This document shows positions 47,920 to 59,474 of a stretch of DNA of 64,000 nt, one piece after another. The DNA is from Streptomyces rubrogriseus (lineage in GTDB: Bacteria > Actinomycetota > Actinomycetes > Streptomycetales > Streptomycetaceae). The notes under the pieces are model-generated. The model did not search any database, was not told the DNA's origin, and was given only the letters and a program-made list of their open reading frames with translations. The translations under genes were made by a program, and so were the position numbers. Every line of letters starts with the position of its first letter. Position 1 is the stretch's first letter. The stretch is from assembly GCF_027947575.1 (NCBI RefSeq), contig NZ_CP116256.1:8308001-8372000 (forward strand), read 5' to 3'.

Positions 47920-49032
47920 ATGACAGCAGCAGGGAAGCACCAGGTGAGCCGCGCGGAAACCTCACGTCGAGGCAGCCGGCCGGGCCGGGCGGGCATCAGG
48001 GACGTGGCCGCCGCCGCCGGAGTATCCATCACTACCGTCTCCGACGCCCTCAACGGCAAGGGCCGACTCCCGGATGCCACCCGGCGCCATGTGCGCGAGG
48101 TCGCCGACCGACTGGGCTACCGGCCCTCGGCCGCCGCCCGCACGCTCCGCACCGGCAAGTCCGGACTCATCGGCCTGACCGTGACGACGTACGGGGATGA
48201 ACCTTTCACCTTCACCGAATTCGCGTACTTCGCCGAGATGGCGCGCGCCGCCACGTCCGCCGCGCTCGCCCGCGGCTACGCCCTCGTCATCCTCCCGGCG
48301 ACGTCCCGTCACGACGTGTGGTCCAACGTCGCGCTCGACGGCACGGTCGTCATCGACCCCTCCGACCACGACCCGGTCGTCAGCGAACTGGTCCGTCAGG
48401 GCCTGCCCGTCGTCTCCGACGGCCGCCCGGCCGGCTCGCTGCCGGTCACCGCCTGGGTCGACAACGACCACGAGGCGGCCGTGCTCGGCATCCTCGATCA
48501 CCTCGCCGACGCCGGCGCGCGCAGGATCGGCCTGCTCACCGGCACCACCACCGACACGTACACCCACCTGTCGACCACCGCCTACCTGCGCTGGTGCGAG
48601 CGCGTGGGCCAGGACCCGGTCTACGAGGCCTACCCCGCACACGACCCGTGTGCCGGCGCGGTCGCCGCCGACCGGCTGCTCGCCCGCCCCGACCGGCCCG
48701 ACGCCGTCTACGGACTGTTCGATCCGAACGGCACCGACCTGCTCGCCGCCGCCCGCCGCTACGGTCTGCGCGTCCCCGAGGACCTGCTGCTGGTCTGCTG
48801 CAGCGAGTCCACCGTGTACGCCAGCACCGAGCCCCCCATCACCACCCTGTCGTTGAAGCCCCGCCGCATCGGCACCGCCGTGATCCAGGTCCTCATCGAC
48901 GCGATCGAGGGGCTGCACTCCGACCAGCCGGTCGAACAGGTGATACCGACCGAACTGATCGTGCGTACCTCGTCTCAGCGGCGCCCGCCGCGTACGACGG
49001 TCAGCCCGCCGCGGTCGCCGGAGGGCGAGTAG
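47920..49032 (+). CDS. LacI family transcriptional regulator
   Basis: The 370-residue protein has the LacI helix-turn-helix IRDVAAAAGVSITTVSDALNG at about residues 25-45 and the hinge region LGYRPSAAARTLRTGKSGLIGL. A periplasmic-binding-like ligand domain follows (DGTVVIDPSDHDPVV, VDNDHEAAVLGILDHL, ELIVRTSSQ). The ligand cannot be predicted, and no sugar operon adjoins it. The ATG at 47920 leaves a short basic tail before the HTH. A hairpin terminator starts 3 bases after the stop. Confidence 0.9.
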   Translation: MTAAGKHQVSRAETSRRGSRPGRAGIRDVAAAAGVSITTVSDALNGKGRLPDATRRHVREVADRLGYRPSAAARTLRTGKSGLIGLTVTTYGDEPFTFTEFAYFAEMARAATSAALARGYALVILPATSRHDVWSNVALDGTVVIDPSDHDPVVSELVRQGLPVVSDGRPAGSLPVTAWVDNDHEAAVLGILDHLADAGARRIGLLTGTTTDTYTHLSTTAYLRWCERVGQDPVYEAYPAHDPCAGAVAADRLLARPDRPDAVYGLFDPNGTDLLAAARRYGLRVPEDLLLVCCSESTVYASTEPPITTLSLKPRRIGTAVIQVLIDAIEGLHSDQPVEQVIPTELIVRTSSQRRPPRTTVSPPRSPEGE

Positions 49033-49035
49033 GGC

Positions 49036-49065
49036 GCGTCCGGCGTCCCCCGGGGCGCCGGACGC
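49036..49065 (+). terminator. Terminator of the LacI-type gene
   Basis: GCGTCCGGCG (49036-49045) pairs perfectly with CGCCGGACGC (49056-49065). The inner CCCC and GGGG can extend the stem. Confidence 0.7.
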
Positions 49066-49414
49066 GGGACCGGGTCGCGGCCGTACGCGCGACCCGGCCG
49101 TTACCGGGTGCGTGGAGGAACGGCCGGAGAACGGCGAACCACGACAACGCGGAACGCACGGCGAAACAGGGCGGCGAGGGTCGCGTCCGGCACGTCCGGA
49201 CACGGCGGGAGCACGGCCGGGCCACGGTCGCGGACGGGCGAAGCCGGGCCCAATCGGGGCGAAAGCCGCAGCGAACCGGAGTCCTGACCCGATTCACCAC
49301 CCCTGGGTCATCACACAGCGCGATCCGCATTCCTATGATGGGCCCACACACCGCGGGCCGCTGCGACCAGGCAGTCCGAAGCGGTGCAGATGCGGCGCGA
49401 TGGTGGAGGGGTCG
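49066..49414 (+). other. Intergenic region with candidate promoter
   Basis: No gene is supported in these 349 bp. TATGAT (49334-49339) is a good -10 element about 75 bases before the metallophosphatase ATG. No convincing -35 element is at the right distance, so an activator or alternative sigma factor may be involved. Confidence 0.4.
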
Positions 49415-50506
49415 ATGACTCAGGGGGCCGGTCAGGGACCCGAGGTGGAGCGGACGGCGACGGTGCGCGACTTCCGGGTACCCGCGTACGTCCACGAGAC
49501 CGCTCCGTACGCTGCCCCCGGCACGCACGCGGGCGAGTCCGCGCCGCCCCCCGAGGAGGGACTCGAGGAGGCCCTGCCCGAGGGCTACACGCCCACGCAG
49601 CGCGATCTGCCCGTCATCCGTCGGGGTGACACGGTTCAGGTCACGGTCGACCCCGCACCGGCGGCGGCGCAGCAGCCCTCGACCGGGCAGGGACCCCTGT
49701 TCGTCGTCGGCGACGTGCACGGCTACCTCGACGAGCTGCTGGCCGCCCTGCGGGAGAAGGGCCTCGTCGACGACGCCGGCCAGTGGTGCGCGGGCACCTC
49801 CCGGCTGTGGTTCCTCGGCGACTTCACCGACCGCGGCCCGGACGGCATCGGCGTCATCGACCTGGTGATGCGGCTGTCCGCCGAGGCCGCCGCGGCCGGC
49901 GGCTACTGCAAGGCGCTGATGGGCAACCACGAACTGCTGCTGCTCGGCGCCAAGCGGTTCGGCGACACCCCCGTAAACTCCGGCGCGGGCACCGCCACCT
50001 TCCAGGCCGCATGGCTGCTGAACGGCGGCCAGAAGACCGACATGGACCGCCTGCAGGACCACCACCTGCAGTGGATGGCCCGTCTCGACGCCATGGAGGA
50101 GGTCGACGACCACCTCCTGGTCCACTCGGACGCCACGACCTACCTCGACTACGGCCGCTCCATCGAAGAGGTCAACGACACCGTCCGCGAGACGCTCACG
50201 CGCAACGACGCGGAGGAGGTGTGGGACCTGTTCCGCAAGTTCACCAAGCGCTTCTCCTTCCGCGACGAGGGCGGCGCCGACGCCGTGCGCTCACTGCTTG
50301 ATACGTACGGCGGCACCCGGATCGTTCACGGCCACAGTCCCATCCCCTACCTGCTGGGCGAAGTCGGCTCCGAGGACGGCGAGGACGACACCCGCACCGT
50401 GGTCGAGGGACCGCACGTCTACGCGGACGGCCTGGCCATCGCGATGGACGGCGGAGTGACCATGGCCGGAAAGCTGCTGGTCCAGCAACTTCCGCTGGAC
50501 GCCTGA
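49415..50506 (+). CDS. Calcineurin-like metallophosphatase
   Basis: The 363-residue protein has an N-terminal region of about 95 acidic/Pro-rich residues and then a PPP-type metallophosphatase domain. The metal motifs are FVVGDVHGYLDELL (GDxHG), WFLGDFTDRGPDG (GDxxDRG), ALMGNHELLLL (GNHE) and IVHGHSPIPYL (HGH). All catalytic residues are present. It could be a Ser/Thr protein phosphatase or a nucleotide phosphatase; bacterial members do both. ATG 49415 has GGAGGGG 5 bases upstream; ATG 49400 is a weaker alternative. Confidence 0.88.
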   Translation: MTQGAGQGPEVERTATVRDFRVPAYVHETAPYAAPGTHAGESAPPPEEGLEEALPEGYTPTQRDLPVIRRGDTVQVTVDPAPAAAQQPSTGQGPLFVVGDVHGYLDELLAALREKGLVDDAGQWCAGTSRLWFLGDFTDRGPDGIGVIDLVMRLSAEAAAAGGYCKALMGNHELLLLGAKRFGDTPVNSGAGTATFQAAWLLNGGQKTDMDRLQDHHLQWMARLDAMEEVDDHLLVHSDATTYLDYGRSIEEVNDTVRETLTRNDAEEVWDLFRKFTKRFSFRDEGGADAVRSLLDTYGGTRIVHGHSPIPYLLGEVGSEDGEDDTRTVVEGPHVYADGLAIAMDGGVTMAGKLLVQQLPLDA

Positions 50507-50688
50507 CCCTTCACCGGACGGGTTTTCCGGCAGTACCGTCCGTACAGACCGGCACCCAATTTCTGGAAACCCCCTGTCACCCTCCACCGTCACCGCTCTA
50601 CCATCGGCTTATCCGTAGCAGGCTCCCCTCCGTTTCTGCCCGACGGCTCGTTGGCATGCGAGCCCCAAGCCCTACGGAGCATCGGGGG

Positions 50689-51561
50689 ATGCACATGAAC
50701 AGCGTTCCGCAGCACCTGCCGAGCGAGGACCGCCAGGAGTACGAGCGGATCCTCGACGAGGCGCTGCGCTCCGCACCACACCGCCCGGAGCTGGCCGCTG
50801 TCGGTCAGCGGCTCAACTCCGAACAACTGCGCACCATGGCACTCAACGCCACCGCCCTCATCACGGCGGCGGCCACGACCGAGTACCAGCACTACGTGAA
50901 GGTCCGCGAGGAACTGCGCCACCCGGCGTCCTCGGGCCCGTCGCCCGCCACGCGCGAGTCCGGCTCCCAGGAGCAGGGCACGAGCGCGGGGGGACTCGCC
51001 GCCACCATGGGCGAGATGGCCGAGGCGACCGGCGCGGGCGCCGTCGCCGTGGTCGCCGTCCTGGCGCCGGTCCTGGCCGGCACCGCCGCGGCGATATTCC
51101 TGCTGGTCGGCTATCTCCTGAAGATGCTCGACCCGGGGCAGACCTTCGCGCAGACCATGCTCACCACGGGATGGGTGTTCGGCGCCGTGACCGCGGTGTC
51201 GATCCTCGTCGCCGCGGTGGGGCTGCTGCTCACCGCGCTGCGCAACCGCCCCTCGGCCGAGTCCGGCTTCTACGACGCGCGCGACGAGGAGGTGGCCCGG
51301 GCCAGGGACGCCTGGCACGAGGCCCTGTTGGAACGCGGCATACTGCCCTTCCTCCGGGAGGCGCTCAGCGACCCGGGCACGGCGGCACTGCGCCGCACGC
51401 AACCGGCGGCCCCGGGCAGCAGCCGTATGCCGCACCTGGGCTACGGCCGTCCCGGGTTCACCAGTCCCGACGGCGGCCCCGACGCGGGCCCGCGGCCGAG
51501 CTACTCGAGCCCGGACTACAGCAGTCCGGACTTCGGTGGCCCGGAACACCGGACCGAGTAG
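50689..51561 (+). CDS. Hypothetical membrane protein with two helices
   Basis: I do not recognise the family. The 290-residue protein has a charged N-terminal domain (about 1-110), two membrane helices (AVAVVAVLAPVLAGTAAAIF and GWVFGAVTAVSILVAAVGLL), a charged stretch (DARDEEVARARDAWHEALLE) and a Ser/Pro/Asp/Tyr-rich repetitive tail (SYSSPDYSSPDFGGPEH). Both ends probably face the cytoplasm. ATG 50689 and 50695 are both possible; GGAG and GGGGG lie upstream. It starts 182 bp after the metallophosphatase. Confidence 0.7.
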   Translation: MHMNSVPQHLPSEDRQEYERILDEALRSAPHRPELAAVGQRLNSEQLRTMALNATALITAAATTEYQHYVKVREELRHPASSGPSPATRESGSQEQGTSAGGLAATMGEMAEATGAGAVAVVAVLAPVLAGTAAAIFLLVGYLLKMLDPGQTFAQTMLTTGWVFGAVTAVSILVAAVGLLLTALRNRPSAESGFYDARDEEVARARDAWHEALLERGILPFLREALSDPGTAALRRTQPAAPGSSRMPHLGYGRPGFTSPDGGPDAGPRPSYSSPDYSSPDFGGPEHRTE

Positions 51562-51585
51562 CCACCGGCACGGGCGGGCAGCGGT

Positions 51586-53046
51586 TCAGAGGATGCCCGC
51601 CCGGCCGGCGGCGGTGACCCAGGACGGGAACTCGGACAGCAGACGGTCGTACAGCTCCGGGTCCGGTACGGTGCCGATGTCGTCGACGGCGAAGAAGCCG
51701 ACGTTGTCGACGCGACGGCCCGGCAGGGTATCGAACCGCTCCAGCACCCCGTAGTCGGAGCGCCCGAGCCCGACGAACTGCCAGAAGACGGGTTCCTCCA
51801 CGGCCTCCCGCAACTCCCGCTCGATCTCGGCGTTGCGGTAGACACCGCCGTCGGAGAAGAACAGCACCAGGGTCGGGACCGGTGCCGGGTCGGCCCGGAC
51901 GAAGGCCCGGACCTCGGCGATCACCTTCTGCTCCTCGTTCTGGATGCCGACCGCCCGCATGTCGACCTGCTCGGGGTGCAGGCCCTTCTTCCTGCCCCGC
52001 CGGAACAGGCTGATCTCCCCCACCCGCACGTGCAGCCGCAGCCACTCGGGCAGGTCGCCCAGGCGCAGGTCGGGCAGGCGCGCCGGGTTGGAGGCGAAGG
52101 TCCAGGCCTGCATCTCCCCGTCGTCGTCCAACTGCGCGGCGACGGCGGCCATCCGCTCCACGACGTCCGCGACGACGCCCTTGGAGTAGAGGAAGGACAT
52201 CGACCCGGAGGCGTCCAGTACGAGGACGACGCGCGCGGTGATCCCGGCCGCCCCGTGCTTGCTCAGGCTGACCGCGACCTGCTCCTTGCGCAGGGACAGC
52301 CGCTTGCGCATGTCCACGGGGAGGCGCTCCTCACCCTTGGTGAACCGGGGGCCGGTGGCGGCCGGCGCCGGGGCCGGTGGCGACGCCGGTGGCGGTGGCG
52401 ACGCCGGGACCGGTGGCGGTACGGCTGTCGTCGGCGGGGTGGGCACCGGAGGAGCCGTGGGCGGGGCGGTGGCCGGGGTGGCGGGCGCCGACGGGGGAGC
52501 GTCGTCGTCCACGGTGATGCCGAAGTCGGTCGCCAGTCCCGCCAGCCCGGAGGCGTACCCCTGTCCCACCGCACGGAACTTCCACGTCCCTCCGCGCCGG
52601 TACAACTCGCCGCCGACCAGCGCGGTCTCCGTGTCGGCCGTCATGTCGAACCGGGCCAGTTCGGTGCCGGTCGCGGCGTCCAGCAACCGCAGCGACAGCC
52701 CCGGAACCCGGCCGAAGGTGCCGCCGTCCGCCGAGGCGCACAGGACGATGCGTTCGACCGCCGCCTCGACCGCGCGCAGATCCACCTCGACGGAATCGGT
52801 CGTGGTACCCGGGTTCGCACCGGGGCCGGCCCGCTTGCCCAGGTGGCCCACCGCGCCGGACGTGTGGCGGGGTTGGTTGTAGAGGACGAAGTCACCGTCG
52901 TCCCGCACCCGCCCGGCCGAGGTGAGCAGCAGGGCGGAGGCGTCGACCTCGGGGACGCCCGGTCCGGGGGACCACACGAGTTCGGCACGCACCGCGGGGG
53001 AGTCGACGGCGACGTTGGCACCCTTGCTCAAGGAGGTGGCTGTCAT
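51586..53046 (-). CDS. TerD domain-VWA domain fusion protein
   Basis: The 486-residue protein starts with a TerD domain (about 1-185): [46 protein letters not shown] and [21 protein letters not shown] Pro/Ala/Thr-rich linker (about 186-245) leads to a TerF-like von Willebrand A domain with the metal-binding [10 protein letters not shown] motif near residue 285. TerD proteins bind Ca2+ and occur in tellurite and stress-response systems. No other ter genes are near. The convergent membrane protein gene ends 24 bp away. Confidence 0.88.
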   Translation of the reverse strand: MTATSLSKGANVAVDSPAVRAELVWSPGPGVPEVDASALLLTSAGRVRDDGDFVLYNQPRHTSGAVGHLGKRAGPGANPGTTTDSVEVDLRAVEAAVERIVLCASADGGTFGRVPGLSLRLLDAATGTELARFDMTADTETALVGGELYRRGGTWKFRAVGQGYASGLAGLATDFGITVDDDAPPSAPATPATAPPTAPPVPTPPTTAVPPPVPASPPPPASPPAPAPAATGPRFTKGEERLPVDMRKRLSLRKEQVAVSLSKHGAAGITARVVLVLDASGSMSFLYSKGVVADVVERMAAVAAQLDDDGEMQAWTFASNPARLPDLRLGDLPEWLRLHVRVGEISLFRRGRKKGLHPEQVDMRAVGIQNEEQKVIAEVRAFVRADPAPVPTLVLFFSDGGVYRNAEIERELREAVEEPVFWQFVGLGRSDYGVLERFDTLPGRRVDNVGFFAVDDIGTVPDPELYDRLLSEFPSWVTAAGRAGIL

Positions 53047-53125
53047 GCGCCCAGTCTGCCGAGCAGGATCCCCCGGCGGGGAGAGGGCCGACCCTGCGGC
53101 CTGTCCCCCTCCCGCACCGGTTCAC

Positions 53126-55118
<1,993 letters not shown>

Positions 55119-55199
55119 GTGTACAAAGGTGCCTCCACGCTAGCGCCCATTCGGGCGCGGTGAACAGAGGGCCCCCCTCGTTCTTGCGATGATCGGGCG

Positions 55200-56729
55200 G
55201 TGACCACACCGCAGCCCCCCTCCTTTCCACCGCGCCGGCCCCGCCGCGGACCGAACGCCGAAGAGGGCGACGGCCGGGCGACCGGCCACGCCCCCGGCGT
55301 CGCTTCCGAGGCGAACGCCGGCAGACACGAGACGGATTACGGGCACCATGCGGACCACGGGCACGGTGCGGGCGGCGGACACGGTGCGAGCAGTGGGCAC
55401 GGTGCGGGCGGCGGGCACGGGCACTCGCACGGGCACGGCCACGGACCGGCGGCTCCCGTCTCCCGGCATCTGCGGAAGGTCATCGCCGCGATCCTGATCC
55501 CCTTCACCGCGGCCGTCCTGGTCGGGCTCGCGGTGCTGTGGCCGGGTGGCGCACCGCCGCACGAGCGCACCGGCGTCGGCTTCGACCGGCAGACGCAGCA
55601 GGCCACCGTCACCAAGGTGGTCGAGCTGAGCTGCCAGTCCGTCAACGCCTCGGGCGGTGTCCCGACCGGCGACACGTCCACCGCCGAGGGTTCCTCCGCG
55701 GCGCAGCAGGCGAAGGGCGACTGCAAGCGGGCGACCATCCGTGTCGACACCGGCGACGACAAGGGCCGCACGTTCGACGAGATCGTGCAGCCGGACCAGT
55801 CACGGCAGTTGCACGAGGGCCAGAAGGTGGTGGTCGCCTACGAGCCCTCCGCGCCGAAGGACCTGCAGTACTCGGTGACCGACATCAACCGCCGGCTCCC
55901 GCTGGCCCTGCTCGCCGGCATCTTCGCCCTCGCCGTCGTGGTCGTGGGACGGCTGCGCGGGCTCATGGCGCTGGTCTCGCTGGCCATCAGCTTCCTGCTG
56001 CTGAACTTCTTCATCCTGCCCGCCATCCTGCAGGGCTCGAACCCCCTGGTCGTGGCGGTGATCGGGTCCAGCGCCATCATGCTGATCGCGTTGTACCTGT
56101 GCCACGGACTGTCGGCCCGCACATCCGTGGCGGTGCTGGGCACCCTGATCTCGCTGCTGCTGATCGGCGTGCTCGGGTCTCTCTTCATCGGCTGGGCCGC
56201 GCTCACCGGCAACACGGACGACAACACCGGCCTCATTCACGGCCTGTACCCGTCCATCGACATGAGCGGTCTGCTGCTCGCCGGGGTCATCATCGGTTCG
56301 CTCGGTGTCCTCGACGACGTGACGGTCACCCAGACGTCGGCGGTATGGGAACTGCACGAAGCCAACCCGACGATGGGCTGGCGCGGCCTGTACCGGGCGG
56401 GCATCCGCATCGGCCGGGACCACATCGCCTCGGTGGTGAACACGCTCGTCCTCGCCTACGCGGGCGCGGCACTCCCCCTGCTGCTGCTGTTCTCGATCGC
56501 GCAGAGCGGTGTGGGGACCGTCGCCAACAGCGAGCTGGTCGCGGAGGAGATCGTGCGGACGCTGGTCGGCTCGATCGGGCTGGTGGCCTCCGTGCCGGTC
56601 ACCACGGCCCTCGCCGCCCTGGTCGTGTCGGCGGACCGTCCGGCCGAACGACCGGCCCAGGTGGCGACGGCGGGTGGCGGGGCCAGTTCCCCGGCCCGTG
56701 GCGGGCGAGGCCGTCGCCGCAAGCGCTGA
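55200..56729 (+). CDS. YibE/F family membrane protein with His-rich N-terminus
   Basis: The 509-residue protein has a cytoplasmic or exposed N-terminus rich in His and Gly (about residues 40-80: many GHG units, GHSHGHGHGH). One membrane helix (about 95-115), an extracytoplasmic domain of about 110 residues and then about seven membrane helices in the YibE/F region (about 235-480) follow, including GVLDDVTVTQTSAVWELHEANP. YibE/F proteins have no proven function; the His-rich tail suggests metal binding. GTG 55200 lies 6 bases after GATGAT, which fits a leaderless promoter divergent from thiC. Confidence 0.85.
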   Translation: MTTPQPPSFPPRRPRRGPNAEEGDGRATGHAPGVASEANAGRHETDYGHHADHGHGAGGGHGASSGHGAGGGHGHSHGHGHGPAAPVSRHLRKVIAAILIPFTAAVLVGLAVLWPGGAPPHERTGVGFDRQTQQATVTKVVELSCQSVNASGGVPTGDTSTAEGSSAAQQAKGDCKRATIRVDTGDDKGRTFDEIVQPDQSRQLHEGQKVVVAYEPSAPKDLQYSVTDINRRLPLALLAGIFALAVVVVGRLRGLMALVSLAISFLLLNFFILPAILQGSNPLVVAVIGSSAIMLIALYLCHGLSARTSVAVLGTLISLLLIGVLGSLFIGWAALTGNTDDNTGLIHGLYPSIDMSGLLLAGVIIGSLGVLDDVTVTQTSAVWELHEANPTMGWRGLYRAGIRIGRDHIASVVNTLVLAYAGAALPLLLLFSIAQSGVGTVANSELVAEEIVRTLVGSIGLVASVPVTTALAALVVSADRPAERPAQVATAGGGASSPARGGRGRRRKR

Positions 56730-56779
56730 CGCGTCCGGCGAAGCGTTACGCCAGCGACCGCATGGGCTGCCGGAACGGT

Positions 56780-57187
56780 TCAGCCCGCGCTCTGTTCCTC
56801 CGCCAGGATGCGGTCCAGGGCCTCGTCGAGGTGGCTGTCGAAGTCGGCGAGCGCGCCCTCCTGACCCAGCGGCACCAACTTGTCGGTGCGGTCGAGGAAG
56901 GCCACCAGGGGCGCGGCGGAGGAACGGAACAGTGCCTGGTCGCTGCCGACCTGAAGCCGGATCAGCACCTCGGCCAGCGGCTCCGGCTCCACCGGCGCGA
57001 TGCGCACGTCACCGTCACCGCACGGCCGGCCCACCCCGTCCACCAGCAGCTCCCGGCCGAAGGCCCAGGTCACCGGCGCGTCTCCGGGCAGATGAAAGGT
57101 CAGGCGTACGGCATAGGGATCCCGGGTCTCGTAGCGCAGCTCCACCGGGATGCGGAAAGAGAGCTCCTCGGACACGAGAAAGCTCAT
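56780..57187 (-). CDS. ssgA: Sporulation cell-division protein SsgA
   Basis: SsgA is the founding SALP (SsgA-like protein). It marks sites of septation and branching in Streptomyces and is needed for sporulation septa. The 135-residue product (MSFLVSEELSFRIPVELRYE, TWAFGRELLVDG, APLVAFLDRTDKLVPLGQE, ending ILAEEQSAG) closely matches my memory of the S. coelicolor protein. ATG 57187 is preferred, with AGAGG 5 bases upstream; ATG 57190 adjoins it. Its activator gene ssgR lies 130 bp upstream on the same strand. YibE/F converges from the other side. Confidence 0.95.
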   Translation of the reverse strand: MSFLVSEELSFRIPVELRYETRDPYAVRLTFHLPGDAPVTWAFGRELLVDGVGRPCGDGDVRIAPVEPEPLAEVLIRLQVGSDQALFRSSAAPLVAFLDRTDKLVPLGQEGALADFDSHLDEALDRILAEEQSAG

Positions 57188-57317
57188 CATGACCTCTGCC
57201 TGTACGGACTCGCCCATTCGCCTACCCCGTCATTCGCCGTCGACTGTCCGGGAATCAAACCTCTAACACTGGTGGCATCTTGCTCAACGTACACACCAGA
57301 TCACAAGGAGTGAGTTT

Positions 57318-58166
57318 TCAGATACTGATAGAGAGCGCGAGCGACCCCAGCCGCCGCCCCACCTCGTTCTGCAACCGCTGAGCCGCTGGGAGCAAACGGT
57401 CCGCCTGGTGGAGGGGCAGGGAGATGGCCATCGTGGCGGCCGTGGTGCCGACGGTGATCGGGATCGCCGCGCAGACCGTCCCCAGCGCGTACTCCTGGCG
57501 CTCGGTCACCGGCGCCATCCGGCGCATGCGTTCCAGCCGCTTCAGGAGACTGTGGCCGTCACGCACCGTGTACGGCGTGAGGGGCTGCACCGGGTAGCGG
57601 TCCAGGTGGTCGCGGCGCGCGTCGTCGTCCAGCTGGGACAGCAGACACTGCCCGATGGCGTGTGCGTGTCCCGTCTCCCGGAAGTCCGCCCATTCCTCGA
57701 CCGCCGGAGTGCCCGGGGTGTCGGAGACGCACATGACCTCGATCTCGCCGTCCCGGTACATGGCGTAGTACACGGGGACGCCGATCGCGTCGCGCCAGCG
57801 CGCCATGGTGTCGACCACCGTGCTGCGACGTTTCTGCTCGGCCCCGCTGCTGCTCAGCCGCTCGGCGGCCTCACCGAGGAAGAACAGCCCCTTGTCCCGG
57901 CGCAGATAGCCCTCGTGCACCAGGGTGCGCAGCAGGTGGTAGGCCGTGGGGAGCGCCAGTCCCGTCTCGCGGGCCAGTTGCTTGGCGGGGGCTCCGTACT
58001 CGTGCTCCGCGACGCGTTCGAGCAGGCGCATCGCGCGCTGCACGGAGCCGATCAGAGTCGCGGACGGCGGGTCGGCAGAGGGCGACGCGGGGGGTGTCCG
58101 AGACGTCGGGCAGGGCTGCACGGGAAGGGCGTGCAGCTGAGCGAATGCGGTGTCAGCCGTGGCCAA
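57318..58166 (-). CDS. ssgR: IclR family regulator SsgR
   Basis: SsgR is the IclR-type activator of ssgA, linking ssgA expression to development. The 282-residue protein has an N-terminal Pro/Ser/Ala-rich stretch (1-35) and the winged HTH (SVQRAMRLLERVAEHEYGAP, KQLARETGLALPTAYHLLRT). The IclR effector domain contains GHAHAIGQCLLSQLDDDARR and AAIPITVG. The TTG at 58166 is supported by GGGAG 7 bases upstream. A later start near residue 40 would give the length I recall for S. coelicolor SsgR. It stands directly upstream of ssgA. Confidence 0.93.
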   Translation of the reverse strand: MATADTAFAQLHALPVQPCPTSRTPPASPSADPPSATLIGSVQRAMRLLERVAEHEYGAPAKQLARETGLALPTAYHLLRTLVHEGYLRRDKGLFFLGEAAERLSSSGAEQKRRSTVVDTMARWRDAIGVPVYYAMYRDGEIEVMCVSDTPGTPAVEEWADFRETGHAHAIGQCLLSQLDDDARRDHLDRYPVQPLTPYTVRDGHSLLKRLERMRRMAPVTERQEYALGTVCAAIPITVGTTAATMAISLPLHQADRLLPAAQRLQNEVGRRLGSLALSISI

Positions 58167-58360
58167 GGATCACTCCCGGAACGCGAGGTGGCAGCCCGTG
58201 CGGCGAACACGGGTGGGGGGTGCGCCGTTCGCGGAGTCGCCCCCGCGTGGAGTTCCGGACTCTAACCGTCGGTCACCGCTCACCGACGGTCCGTCCGGGA
58301 AACTTCCCTCGCCCGAGGGAACCGGTGGTTCCTGTTACCGCCACCGGTGTCCCACGTCTC

Positions 58361-58573
58361 TCACCAGTCGCTGCGCGACGACGAACTCGACATGAACTTG
58401 CGTACGACGTAGATCAGTCCGCCGACGAGCGCGACGAAGACCAGCAGCTTGAACAGCAGTCCGACCACGAACCCGACCACGCTGGCGATCAGTCCGCCGA
58501 ACACGACCAGGGCGATGACCGGCACCGCGATCCACTTCACCCACCACGGCAGTCCCGTGAAGATCTCTCGCAT
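58361..58573 (-). CDS. Small membrane protein (DUF5326 type)
   Basis: The 70-residue protein is mostly hydrophobic: a short amphipathic start (MREIFTGLPWWVKWIAVP), two membrane helices (ALVVFGGLIASVVGFVVGLL and LLVFVALVGGLIYVV), and a basic Ser-rich end (RKFMSSSSSRSDW). It resembles the DUF5326 family of Streptomyces by recognition. The function is unknown. ssgR lies downstream on the same strand, 194 bp away. Confidence 0.8.
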   Translation of the reverse strand: MREIFTGLPWWVKWIAVPVIALVVFGGLIASVVGFVVGLLFKLLVFVALVGGLIYVVRKFMSSSSSRSDW

Positions 58574-58714
58574 CGCCCTTGCCTCACCTTTCGGGGAATC
58601 CTGTGAATCCTCTGATGTCCTGCCCTCGATGCTAGAGCGGCGAGCGCCACGGCAGGGGCCCCGCGTCCCTTGTCTCCCCCTGACCGGTCCCCTAGGGAAT
58701 CCCGGGGTCGCGTC

Positions 58715-59032
58715 TCAGCTCTCCGGCGGAGAGAACACCACCAGGACCCGCAGGTCCTCGCTGATGTGATGGAACTTGTGGGCGACGCCGGCCGGCACGT
58801 AGACCACGCTGCCGCGGGCGACCTGGGTGGTCTCCATGCCCACGGTGATCGCCGCCCGTCCGCTCACCACGAAGTACACCTCGTCCTGCGCGTGCGGCCT
58901 CTGCGGGTCGGTCGTGCCCGCGTCGAGGGCGTAAAGACCGACCGACATGTTCCGCTCCCGCAGGAACTGCAGGTAGGCACCGTCGTTGGCGGCGCGTTCC
59001 GCCTCCAGTTCGTCCAGCCGGAATGCCTTCAT
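58715..59032 (-). CDS. Cupin domain protein
   Basis: The 105-residue protein is a single conserved cupin barrel. It has PQRPHAQDEVYFVVSGRAAIT with the metal-binding His and Glu near residues 45-50, and VVYVPAGVAHKFHHISEDL with a second His pair near residue 83. It may bind a metal and act as a small dioxygenase, isomerase or sensor; the sequence does not decide. It is divergent from the membrane protein gene at 59092, with a 59-bp shared promoter region. Confidence 0.88.
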   Translation of the reverse strand: MKAFRLDELEAERAANDGAYLQFLRERNMSVGLYALDAGTTDPQRPHAQDEVYFVVSGRAAITVGMETTQVARGSVVYVPAGVAHKFHHISEDLRVLVVFSPPES

Positions 59033-59091
59033 CGCCTCGTCCGCCCCTGCCTCGCCGTTCGTGTCCGATCGCGTCTGCCACGATCAGACAC

Positions 59092-59469
59092 ATGAAGAAT
59101 TTCCTAGTCAAGACGATCGCCAACGCCGGCGCCCTCGCGGTCGCCGTGTGGCTGCTCGACAAAATCACCCTGACCGGGGGCGGCACCGGCGAGAAGGCTC
59201 TCACGCTGATCGTGGTCGCCCTGGTGTTCGGCCTGGTCAACATGGTCGTGAAGCCGATCGTGCAGGTGCTGACCTTCCCGCTGTTCATCCTGACCCTCGG
59301 CCTGTTCACGCTGGTGGTCAACGCGCTGATGCTGCTTCTCACGTCGTGGGTGGCCGACAAGCTCGACCTGAGCTTCCACGTGGACGGGTTCTGGACCGCC
59401 GTCCTGGGCGGCCTGATCGTCTCGATCGTCTCCTGGGCGCTCAACGCGTTCCTGCCCGACGGGGACTGA
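59092..59469 (+). CDS. Phage holin family/DUF-type small membrane protein
   Basis: The 125-residue protein has four predicted membrane helices, including LIVVALVFGLVNMVVKPIVQ, VLTFPLFILTLGLFTLVVNA and AVLGGLIVSIVSWALNAFLP. This pattern is the family often annotated as phage holin family 4 or YvlD-like. It is chromosomal and not part of a phage here. The ATG at 59092 (MKNFLVKTIANAG) fits. It ends 5 bp before the tyrosine phosphatase gene and is probably cotranscribed with it. Confidence 0.85.
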   Translation: MKNFLVKTIANAGALAVAVWLLDKITLTGGGTGEKALTLIVVALVFGLVNMVVKPIVQVLTFPLFILTLGLFTLVVNALMLLLTSWVADKLDLSFHVDGFWTAVLGGLIVSIVSWALNAFLPDGD

Positions 59470-59474
59470 TCCCG

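Noticed and set aside
59092..59469. Holin-like protein as evidence for a prophage
   Set aside because: No other phage gene is near. The four-helix pattern is a common chromosomal membrane-protein family.
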